Source: Carettochelys insculpta (taxonomy: Eukaryota; Chordata; Testudines; Carettochelyidae). Taken from it: 64,000 nt of DNA. A model generated the notes under the pieces. The model was not told the DNA's origin and did no database searches. It saw only the letters and a program-made list of their open reading frames with translations. Below are positions 10,980 through 20,900 of the stretch, piece after piece (the stretch's first letter is position 1; each line of letters starts with the position of its first letter). The position numbers and the translations under genes were made by a program. Where the stretch lies: assembly GCF_033958435.1 (NCBI RefSeq), contig NC_134142.1, positions 98,217,001-98,281,000 of the forward strand. The letters are read 5' to 3'.

Positions 10980-12992
10980 TAGACTAAACAGCTAACAAAC
11001 AAGCAAGCATTTAAAATACCACAGATTTTAGGTTCAGTGCCATTTGTACATTTTCTCAAGGACTCATCATGAGACGTGAGGGAATGGACTTTTCACATTA
11101 AAAGAGAAAGGATGGCTTGTTTCATTTACTCCTCTTTGCTATGTATTTCATACTGATACTCTGGTTGGAGAGATGTCTGAGATTCAAAAAAGATGGACTA
11201 CTCTGTGGCTCTGAATTCTTCCAATGTCTTTGGATAGTCAGATCCAGTGTCAGACTGATTTAGTCAAGGCTTCAGGATCCCACAGAGAAACAGCATGAAT
11301 GTAAAACAAGTGTAAAATGAAAGAGTCAGGAAAAAGAAAAACAAGTTAACTAACAATTCAGCAGACACATATATATGGCATCACTCTTGTGACAGTTGAC
11401 ACACTGCATTAGCTGCAAACATAAATCATGTCAGAAGATGGCAGTAAATGAAAAGGAGCAGCAAAAAAATCAGTGGTGCAAGATCTCCAGACTTGTCTTA
11501 CACCTTTGCTTCAAAAGCACTACATCTGTATCCCCTAGTTACCCACAAGTGATCTGTGGGTATCTTAGCATGTTGGTTAAGAAGACCAGGTGAAGATACA
11601 GGACTACTGAAAACAACTTGCTGTGAAGTTATAAAAGCACTTACTTCAGAATTTATTGGATAGTTAATGCAACTTAGCCACATGATCCAGAGGATATGTG
11701 TGATGAGGTCAGGAGTAAGAATACATTTTACAAGGATGAGATTATGTAAATTAGACCTAGCTTTCACCTCATCCCACAACTCAGCTGCTTAAAAGGCCCC
11801 AGATGAGCAAAATGGGAAGTGATTTGAAGTGTTTTCATTTATGCTGCCAGATCAATATAAAGTGGCCATAAAGTGCCAGTAGATTACAGTAGAAACAGTC
11901 AAACATACAATGAACCTTGTCAGCTTCGGCTCTTTCCTCCATAAATACTCAAGGAGAGAAGTTGCAAGTATCTTCTTTTCCTATAGCACCAAGAACAGGA
12001 GAGGAACCCTCTATAACACTTAAAAACACATTAGCTGGTACAAATGGATAGTTCAGTGGCCCACATAATATGTTGTAAGGGACTTGGTACTAATTAGATG
12101 ACTGGTGCTACTTCTGGCCAGTGAAATCAGCAATAGACCTCATCAGGAATTTCAGTGTAATGCTGTTAACCAGAAAATGACAGTTCATTGAAACCAGAAC
12201 ATTTTGCTTGGGGAAGGGTTGGAGTCAACAAAAGTTTTGTTGGGAAGAAGCACTTTTAGTCAGCCAAGGCACCAGAACCCTGTCTCATTTCCCTTTACCT
12301 GAGTTAAAAATAATTCCAGGCGGAACTTTTTAATCAAAAGCACTTCCCTTTCCAAGGGTCTTAGTTATTTATGGACAGCTATGAGCATAAGAAAGCAGCT
12401 TACTCACTTCACACCAGACTCAGGCTCGGTCCAACTAGCAATGGCTGGCACTTTCCTCTAAGAAATTTTCACTATAGAATGTGTAAACACCCTTTTTCTT
12501 AACACCTTCCACTCTTTTTCAGGGTCCTCTTAAGCAGAATCCTAGCTTTCCTCTTTAGAAGAGATTTGTATTAATTAGCCACTCATTGTCTCCTTGAACA
12601 CTAGTCTCTGCAGCCCTCCTCTTAGGAGCTGGATTCTATTTATTAGGTTCTCTGGTGCTTCTAAAGCAAGATCCCTCAGCCTCTCTTCTTTGGAGGCCGG
12701 TGCTCTGTTAACCAAACTGTGGAGCCTTTACTAGCTCTGCACCCAGCTGGGCCATCCCTCTTCCTGAATTAGCCACCACCATATTTAGTGGATTAATCTT
12801 TCTCACTGGTATCTCCTGATGTCCACTCTTCTGGGAGGGAGGGGACAGAATTTATGCTGATTGCCTTTTCTCAGCTCATCTCCAAGTAGTTGGCTGAGAG
12901 AGGCATCTTATCCCATCTCCTCTCCAAGACTTCTGGCCACAGGCCATTAAAGAACAGTAATTTGGTTCCAGGAATAAGAGTGTTTGGGAGGA
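10980..12992. other. Non-coding, nothing recognised
   Basis: No domain-bearing frame. The part from 12400 to 12950 is richer in C and T and may be old repeat sequence, but no family is recognised. Confidence 0.45.
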
Positions 12993-13084
12993 AGACAAGA
13001 AGATTTGTGGCACCTTATAGACTAACATATTTTGGAGCATAAGCTTTCGTGGGCAAAGTCCCGCTTCATCAGATGCATGAGTGT
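12993..13084 (+). repeat. Reptile short repeat, forward copy
   Basis: Well-preserved copy with GTGGCACCTTATAGACTAAC, GGAGCATAAGCTTTCGTGGG and CATCAGATGCATGAG. It lies immediately before a GC-rich segment (13088-13225) that ends GGTTGAAAAATCAGACACTT and may belong to another repeat. Confidence 0.8.
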
Positions 13085-13230
13085 TCTCCAGCTGTTCTTC
13101 GAGGCCCCACCCTGCTCACTTCATGCCCTCTCCCGCCGTTACTCCAACACCCACTTTCCCCAGGCTGAAGAGGGCTTGGCAGGGCCCTTTCTGACCAGGT
13201 GTTTGGTTGAAAAATCAGACACTTGACCAC
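13085..13230. repeat. Possible GC-rich repeat segment
   Basis: Compositionally distinct, C-rich DNA sandwiched between two copies of the short repeat; its end (GGTTGAAAAATCAGACACTT) resembles a phrase common in reptile repeats. No boundaries or coding capacity seen. Confidence 0.3.
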
Positions 13231-13314
13231 CATTTCACATAATTATGAAATGGCCCAATCTCTAGTCCTGCTCTTTGTGGAATATATGGATCTGCTACAT
13301 GTTTTGCCACAGAA

Positions 13315-13480
13315 TTAACACATTTATCTTTGAGTATAAGCTTTCCTGAGCAAAGACCCATTTCAAAGAGGGTCTTTACCCACGAAAGCTTATGCTCCAA
13401 AATATGTCATTCTATAAGGTGACACAGGACTTATTTTTGCTTTTGAAGATACAGGCTACCATGGCTACCTCTCTGATACA
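13315..13480. repeat. Inverted dimer of reptile short repeat
   Basis: Left arm reads GAGTATAAGCTTTCCTGAGC then AAAGACCC. After an 11-base spacer the right arm reads GGTCTTTACCCACGAAAGC and continues on the opposite strand through CTATAAGGTGACACAGGACT to GGCTACCTCTCTGATA. It is a foldback of the same repeat seen at 12993, and carries the complete 5' portion of the consensus in its right arm. Confidence 0.75.
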
Positions 13481-13974
13481 TTTACCTTGATGACAAGAAA
13501 TAAGAATTTTCAAAACACGTATGCAAACAAAATCAGTAAAGGTGGAAGCATCTGCTTTGCTAACAAAGATGTGACGGCAGCGGGAATGAGGATTCACATT
13601 TGAAAAAACAACTCTGGACATTTAGCTGATCATAAATTTTGTTTGGAACTATTTATTAGATAGATCCCAAACATCTGTATGAATCACTTGAAATTCATGG
13701 GCAGCTGCTTTGCACATGTCTTACTGTCAACAAGATAAACTACAAAGCAGTTCCTGAGGAAAGCTTCAGCCAACTGCAAAAAAGTACCACAAAAGAGTTT
13801 GAGATAGGTTATATGAATTCTGCCTCTGCCTATGTTTAAGCCCTTCAGAAAAATAAAAAGTCTCCAGTAAAGTATGATATCCAGCTCTTAGGTTTTATAT
13901 ACCTTAACCATTGAAGCAAACAGTTGTTTTCTTCCTACGTCATGTAATTAATGTTACCAGGCTCGTGAACAGAA
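13481..13974. other. Non-coding, nothing recognised
   Basis: AT-rich unique-looking sequence without supported features. Confidence 0.5.
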
Positions 13975-14235
13975 AAGGGACCTAAAGATGGTATTTGCTA
14001 ACCTGACCAAAGCCTTTAACAGAGTGAATGACATGTTCAGTTTTGAGGAGTGGCATCTGATGTCTGAGCAAGTTAAGAGAAAATCTTGTAAGGACTCACC
14101 TCAAAACTTTCCCTTCAACAGCTACACTTGCAAGACTCAAAACCATGTTTGTAAATGCAGGATTGGATTTGCATCCCATGTGAGAAGCCATAGAAACACA
14201 TTAACCCAGAACCTAAGCCAATTTGATTAGAACAC
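13975..14235 (+). mobile_element. Fragment of a non-CR1 LINE
   Basis: An 80-codon frame (13988-14230) begins with FANLTKAFNRVND, which resembles the (V/I)DLTKAFD block at the start of the palm in several LINE reverse transcriptases. It ends with C...CRIGFASHVRSHRNT, which resembles the C-terminal zinc-binding tail (IGL.SH.R.H) of some vertebrate and invertebrate LINEs. The whole RT core is missing between them, so this is an internally deleted remnant. The resemblance is by eye only. Confidence 0.4.
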
Positions 14236-15499
14236 TCATCAGCAAAACAACAGGAGAATCCACAAATTTACACCTAACGAGCACTGAGTGTGGGAGACTA
14301 AATAAGTATAGCTGACATAAAGAGGTTTGAAACAGGGCATGAAGTAGGAAAAGCATCTCACAGGAAATGTTAAGAAATTAAATGGAAGAGGTAAGATACT
14401 TTATATTACACTTTGTGCTTTTTCCCCTCTATTTCCTATTCACTGATACTGTACTGTCCCCACAGAAATCAAGGCTTGAATAGGCTACTCAACTGTAATC
14501 ATGCTTTCACTTTAGTAGTACCTAAAATTATTAGCTCATGCCCATATGTTGCATGTTCAATTTCATAAAACATGATGCCAAATAATCCCAGCATGTACAT
14601 AGTACACAACTAGGTCCTGATCCCACAATTAGCTCTGCAGGTGAGATGTAGATGATGAGTAAGTACAGAGGATGGTGGGTAGCAAACAGTGGACAGAATA
14701 ATCTTTATGGTGACGTGGGTAGTAATTATGTGTTCTATGTTAAAAATCAGATAGGAGAACAATGTGTGTAGGACTTTTTTAAAAAAATGGACTAAAAAAG
14801 CCACCACAAAATGCAGAATATTTGTCATCTGCTTCTTATTGTAGTAATCTTTTGGGTGTTCTAATGCACACAGACATTTAGAAGCATTTCACATTCTGGA
14901 AGCTGACAGAAAAAGCCTTTTGTTACAAGCCAATAGCCAAGATGGCAGCAAGAGTTAATATTTACTACTTTACCCAAGAGGCAACATACCTGGGCAAACC
15001 CGTCAAATTGTTATTAACAGGAATAAATCATTGATACATCAAATGACAAAGAGTCCAGCTTTGTTGTCTTTAGTCTTTCATAACCTGTTTTACAGTTCAT
15101 CTCCGTCACTATATTGCAGCAGTATTTTATGGAGAAATCACTACATTTTTCATTAATTTGAGTTGTTTCTGGGGGTTTCTTTTCACATTTCTATCAGTCA
15201 TGTGAGATTCTATATCAATACAGTTAGCTTGCCAGGCTGATAAATCCTTCAGTCCCTGAAACTAGTCTTCATTTATTTGGCCAGACAAGACAAATTCATT
15301 TTTCTTTTATATTTACCAATTGCAACCCAGACAAGCAATTTTATTACATTCTCTCTATTCCCCTATAGGTCTCTCAGACGGTGCTGTCATAATCAGACAT
15401 AAGAGTTGGGAATAGGCTATAGAAACTTCTTTTCAGAACAGGATTAGCCATGATTAACATTAAGTGGTTATAATTGAAACATGGTTAGAGCTGTATGAA
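14236..15499. other. Non-coding, nothing recognised
   Basis: AT-rich; the minus-strand frame 14610-14828 has no domain. Confidence 0.45.
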
Positions 15500-16003
15500 A
15501 CATGGCCATGAGAGACTTCAAATATCCTGCTATCTATTGAGAAAAAGTATATCAGGGCACAGATTATCCAACAAGGTCTTGGAATGCAATGAAGACAATT
15601 TCTTTGTTACAGAAGATGAAGAAAGAAACTAGTGGGACGGTTCTTCTAGATTTGATTTCACAAACAGGAAGGAAAAATTGAAGGTGGAAAGCATCCTTAG
15701 TGAAAGAGATCATGAAATGGGAGTCCATAATTCTAGGGACAGTAGGAGGAAAGACAACAGAATTTTAGCAAAACCAGAGAATCTGAAAATAAGATTGTAT
15801 GAGAAGAAAGTCTACAGGAAACAATATCAGGAGTCTTGATAGTTATTTTTAAAGATAATTAACAGTACTAGATCAAACCATCCCAATGTATAAGTAGGAA
15901 ATTATGGCAGAAGACCTACCTGGCTAAACTAGCGGATCTTTAATAATCTGAAATTCAAAAGAGGTTATAAATAAAGTGGAAACTAGGTCAAATTACAAAG
16001 AAT
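15500..16003 (+). mobile_element. CR1 ORF2 fragment, left half of split copy
   Basis: Follows the CR1 region between endonuclease and reverse transcriptase. Landmarks are CTTGGAATGCAATGAAGACA, TCTAGATTTGATTTCACAAA, GATCATGAAATGGGAGTCCA and TATGGCAGAAGACCTACCTG. It is riddled with stops and frameshifts, so it is a pseudogene. The copy stops abruptly at 16003, where the LTR begins, and resumes at 17732. Confidence 0.75.
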
Positions 16004-16368
16004 TGACAGTGCGGGCAGAATCGCGGGCGATAAACCCCCCGCTGACCCCGCACCAGCAGTCCGTCCGGATCCCCACGGGGCCTCAGACGAGGGCAGAGAG
16101 GAGACGGCAGGAAGCCCGCCGACTGGCAAAGGACCGCTCCGCTCCTCAGCAAACCAACCCCACCCACCTCCGGCAGGGGGCCTAGAGCGCAGTGCAGTGT
16201 AAGTGGGGAGAGACTGGGGAGAAGCTAATCCCTGGTAGGTTAGGAGCTGGCTTGTTTGTTGAGGGCAAGGGTGAGATACGGAGAGGAAGGTTGAATTAAA
16301 TAATGATTATATTTATTAACAAAAACAGTAACTTATAAACGAACAGCACAATAATTGAACTTGTAACG

Positions 16369-16396
<28 letters not shown>
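16369..16396. repeat. (AT)n microsatellite inside the LTR
   Basis: Fourteen AT units, just upstream on the plus strand of the middle of the LTR. Confidence 0.95.
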
Positions 16397-16399
<3 letters not shown>

Positions 16400-16957
16400 C
16401 TTATCTACTTCTAATTATACTTTAAACACTTACAATAAACAGCAACAAGGGTTCCATGAGGGAAGTCTGTATGAGACTCTCCTTGTAAAACACAAGGACA
16501 CAAAAACCTAATAAGTTTTTCCTCCGGGTTATAGGGGATAAATTACTTTGTCACCCCTATGTACCCTGAGTGACTAATAGTGCCACTCTATTGGACACCT
16601 TGAGGTCCACCCTACAAGGGTCCTTCCCAACTGATTTTTTCAGTGGGGATTGGAGAGAAGGGAGGAAAGGGAAAAAAGGGAGAAAAGGGGTTATAGAAAA
16701 AGAACACAACGATAAACAGTTAATTAGTAAAACTTCTAGTTATGGGCTTGTTAACCAGGTGTGCAGCTTTAAGCCAATGGTTATAGCCCCAAGTAATAAT
16801 AGTTCCCAGTTAGAGTTACTGGCTTGGTAAGTATCCCCACACAGCCCAAATTAAGCTAGAAAGTTAGTGTTTAGGGCGTAGGGGGTTTTACGTGTCTGAT
16901 CCGGTGGTCTAATCCGATAAGATGGTCACGTCCGGTGGAGAAAAGGCTGAGGCGTTG

Positions 16958-17200
16958 GCAGCGAGAGCGGTGGTGCTGCGATGGTGGCAGACCTTAAGCC
17001 TCAATTGGAGTGGACGCAGTACCCCACCCTAGGGATGGGGCCAGTTCGACCCACTCCAAATCCGCTCTCAATCTGTTTGTTGGCGGCGAGATCGGAGGTG
17101 CCGCAGTGATTTTTGGCAGGCTCTGGGTGCTAAGGGGTGAGGGCGCAGTACCCCACCCTAAGGGTGAGGCCAGTTCGTCCCTCACCCAATTTACCTCAGA
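16958..17200 (-). repeat. Two tandem ~120-bp units with paired hairpins
   Basis: Two diverged direct repeats (about 16958-17075 and 17083-17200) lie inside the LTR. Each contains a two-level hairpin. The outer stems are TTGGAGTGG/CCACTCCAA (17005-17013 with 17051-17059) and GGGTGAGGG/CCCTCACCC (17135-17143 with 17179-17187). Each encloses an inner stem starting CCCCACCCTA. The unpaired joints CGCAGTA and CCAGTTCG are identical between units while the outer stems differ but still pair. Confidence 0.75.
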
Positions 17201-17400
17201 GCGGAGACTGCCTTAGCTCTTTTAGTATGTGTGATTTCAGCTATGCCTCAGCAGAGCGGACTCTGATGGGCGGATGAAGAATTACAGCTGAGGACCTTCA
17301 GGGAACAGGAGCTCTTCACAAAGTCAGGAGCACTTCGCAAAGTCTTCTTTCAGCGCCGGCTGCCGGTGGATAGTGGAACCCCCGAGCGCTGCGGGGCACT

Positions 17401-17514
17401 GCCTTATATTCCCTGTTTTTATGAATTATTCATGAGGTCATTTGCATATAAGCGTTCTGAGGGGCCTGTTTTCAACCAGGTCCCTTTCCAGGAGCTACCT
17501 CATCTCCGTCCAAT
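17401..17514 (-). promoter_or_regulatory. LTR promoter (CCAAT, octamer, TATA)
   Basis: Read on the minus strand: an inverted CCAAT box (ATTGG) at 17510-17514, the POU octamer ATGCAAAT at 17440-17447, then AATATAAGGC at 17401-17410 as a TATA-like box. Spacing is typical of an RNA polymerase II promoter and would put initiation near 17370-17380. Activity is not shown by the sequence. Confidence 0.5.
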
Positions 17515-17731
17515 GAGGAGCCTGGATTTTGAAATTCATGATTTGAAATGTTTGTGAGTTCAGGTTACCGGTAAAACCAACCGACACAGAGTGACCGTTA
17601 TGGGGGCTGCTAACTGGCAGCCTATGTACCTTTTAGGGTCTACCTGCCCCTGTAATAATATTAATGGCCCAAGGCTTGTTTCCCCTGGCCCACGGGGACG
17701 ATTATGCCCAAGGGATGAAAAATCCCTGACA

Positions 17732-17975
17732 AGAATGAATATAATTTTAAAAGCCTGTCAGGATAAAGTTAGGAAGTCTAAGGCAAAAAGGTTAAACTAG
17801 ATGGGGACATAAATAGTAACAAAACTTTTTACAAATACATTAGAAACAAGAGGCAGCTCAAGGACAAGGCAGGCCCATTATAAACAAAAAAGGTGAACAC
17901 AACAGAAAAATAATGGAATGGCTGAATGTTAATGCCTTTTTTGTTCCAGGTTTCACCTTAAAAAATTAGTTGTAA
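17732..17975 (+). mobile_element. CR1 ORF2 fragment, right half of split copy
   Basis: Continues the CR1 reading interrupted at 16003. The frame gives KACQDKVRKSKAK, then KLFTNT, matching the CR1 stretch just before the RT domain, with stops between. The direction and register fit the left half, which shows that the LTR landed in an existing CR1 copy. The 3' boundary is vague. Confidence 0.7.
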
Positions 17976-20900
17976 ATTATATTAGCATGAGAAAGTCTGA
18001 TGTTCACAGTCAATACATAAGTCAGGATTATGTCAAAGAGTGGAAGAAAAGCTTACTCAGCCTGGGCAATACAAAGTCACCAAGCCAGAGAAACTTTCAG
18101 TAGACAAAAAAATATCACCAAGAAGATTGATTATATGGGTGAAAGAGGACATTCTTTGACTCTAATGGAGCTTACAAAAATAAAATAAGAGCCTCACATT
18201 AATTGTTCAGAAACTAACTCCTCTGCAGTAACTTTTTTCATTTGTGGTCATACACCAGAAGTTAAGGATTAAACATATAACAGTCACTCATGAAAGCTTA
18301 ATTCCAGCAAAAATGAAGAAACTGGACTCAGTGAAAGTATAACACCCAAGATCACAGAACAGGAGCACAAGCCCCATACTAAGACTGGATTCTAGCCTTT
18401 AATCACATATTGATGTTGAGACTAGATATTATGCAATGAGATCTAGAGGGCATTCTGAACTATCAGAAATTTCCCAGACCTAACAGCAGCACTGCCCTTT
18501 GAAAAGGTGAATGTACTTTCCCCTTCTCCACTTCAACTCAGCTCCACTGGCCCCATGCTGTAATATAAACACAGTTCTCATGAGCTTAGGGATCAGAGGA
18601 GCAGAAATTACCAAGAAAAATGAGAGAGATTCTCTCATTCCCTCTATCCCTCAACTGAACACCTGTATGGAGAGCCAACTACCATCTAGTCTTCAGATTG
18701 TATCATTTTTAAACTCATTCCTTTTCATAGATCTTGTTGTCTACAACCATCATCATCATCAATTATTTCTGCAACCTAGGGAGAACATTTTTAATTTTAG
18801 GTCAAATCACCCTTATTTTCATAGATCTGGAATGACATTTAAGTATAGTAAAGAAGGAAAATGAACAAAGATTTAGAAATGGAGAAAATAGCTTACACCT
18901 GTAATGTAAGAAGTTGCAACATCTTTAAGAAAAAAAATTGAGTGGTTGCCTCTTAAAATAACTAGCAGTCAAATATGACACCATGTTACATTTGTTTTGA
19001 TCAACTGTCTCCTATTACTGCAAAGTGAATATCCTGCAAGATCAGTGATATTTGGCACAAGAGAGGAGTTTCAATTTCTTCATAGTCTGAATTTCTTCTT
19101 CACTTTCCATGACACATACATATCTATTCATTTGTGTGTTGCTGATGGAGCATGCCTACTCCATTGCCTGTGATGCCAGTGATGGAGGAGTTCCATATTT
19201 CAAAGTTTACAAGTGCTTCCCTCTGCAGTGATTTTATTCGAAGATCCCAGGTATGTAACTGAGACAAATCTAATTTATATATTTATCTACTTAGATATCA
19301 GCCTGACATACAGTATCTAGCTGTTCCACATAGAAGATAAAAACGGATAGGGATCCATAGTCTTGCTTTGATTTATACACAAGGCTGAATATAATGGCTT
19401 TTTTCTTCCCCACCTTTTGTTACAAAAAGCTACTTTAATCCACTCGCTTCAAAAACATCTTTTAAACCTGATTTTACAGATAAACCTTTATAAGTTATGC
19501 CACAATGCCCAATGGAAACCATGATTCCACATTTGGAGCACTTGCCACGCACATTGCCACTTTTATAGATCAAGAGGTATGTTTATTAAGCATCATGTTT
19601 GTATTTTTCCCTCATTTGTGCATTCTTTATTTACAAAATTATCAAGACTCTCTATTTTATCTTCTCCTAAAATAATAACAAAAAACCTACTGGATTTTGG
19701 AAAGTGAAGAAAAATTGCCAGCAACAAATCTCATTTCTCCCATTCAGTGAGTCCCATGAACAAAAAAGGTCATCACACTCAGGGAGATTTTTTTCAGTGA
19801 CCTGTCCTCAAAACCCAGACAGAATAATACTGTTTTTTAACATTACAAACAAGCCTTGGATTGAAAAATCTTCAGTGCTAGAATTTACTCTCTTGGACAC
19901 TGGTTTATATTAGGTGTTGAAAGAAAAAAAAAAAGAAACAATGGTTCAATTAGCAAGAAATTTGGGGCCAAAATCTGGCCTGCTGACTTCAGTATGAACA
20001 GTAATGGTCCTGACCTCTTGGCTGACACACCAGGGATTTCTGGAGCTGAAAGCATTACTTGGACTGGCAGATAGGGACTTGAAACACATTCTTTCCACTG
20101 AATTATATGAAGTGCAAGCAATTCAGGATGAATAAGAGTATCAGAATCTAGGCTTATTAAATAAAATATAATACATGGTCAAGGAGACTAATGTTTTCCT
20201 CCAGTGAAATTCCACATGACCCACTGCCTTCAGAAGATGGTTTACTGACGATGCTCTATACCACAGAGATGGGATCCATAAAATTAAAAAGATTGGGGTG
20301 TTCTGATAAGTTACAGTTGGGTAAGTAAAGGCTTGAGAGAAGACATGTTCTTTACTCACTGGTTTTTGTACCAGTGTGTCATTCAGAAAATGTCTTCAAA
20401 ACACTTATTTTGCTATTGTACACTTCATTTAAGAATTATGTTCATCTATGGTCAAAGAAAATAAGCTTTCATCATGTTTTCTCTGAGCTGAATTTTTTCT
20501 ATAAGGATTGATCCAAAATTCACCAAAATCATTAGGAGCCTTTTCATTGATTTCAGAGAGATTTGGACCTCCTTAGAACTTATTGTAGAAAGAAAAAGTT
20601 CTTTTTGAATGCACGCTGATTCTTTTTTTACAAGCTTGCCAACTGTGTTTACCAATTGATAAAAAAAACCATGACTCTTTTAAAGAGTGTATTTAATTAT
20701 GTCTGGTTGAATGGAAAGTGTCCGGTAGGAGCTGACAGTGATATGATCGCTATCATTTCTTACCCAGTATTTGTTAGAGAAATTGTGCTTTCACAACACA
20801 AGCCATGTAGACAATGAGCCTGAACTGCTATGTGAGGTCTCAATTTTACGTGATAAGTTTTCATTTACAAATCATAGCTTAGCACTTTGTTCTCAATATG

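Larger units (their letters stand above)
16004..17731 (-). mobile_element. Solo LTR, 1728 bp, in minus orientation
   Basis: Begins TGACAG and ends CTGACA on the plus strand (TG...CA on the minus strand), with 5-bp AGAAT duplications at 15999-16003 and 17732-17736. No retroviral gene lies between, so this is a solo LTR of an endogenous retrovirus or related LTR element. The minus orientation is favoured by an ordered promoter (CCAAT-type box 17510-17514, octamer 17440-17447, TATA-like AATATAAGGC 17401-17410) followed downstream by a poly(A)-type AATAAA (complement at 16312-16317). If those are right, R is unusually long, near 1 kb. It inserted into a CR1 copy. Confidence 0.8.

Noticed and set aside
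13988..14230. KRAB-like phrase (FSFEEWHLM) followed by a C...C...H...H pattern, suggesting a zinc-finger gene
   Set aside because: There is no linker, no finger array and no further KRAB sequence, and the beginning and end fit a LINE better.
17005..17059. tRNA-like arm (CCAGTTCGACCC near a 3' stem)
   Set aside because: It lacks an anticodon arm and a D arm; the tandem hairpin interpretation explains all the pairing.
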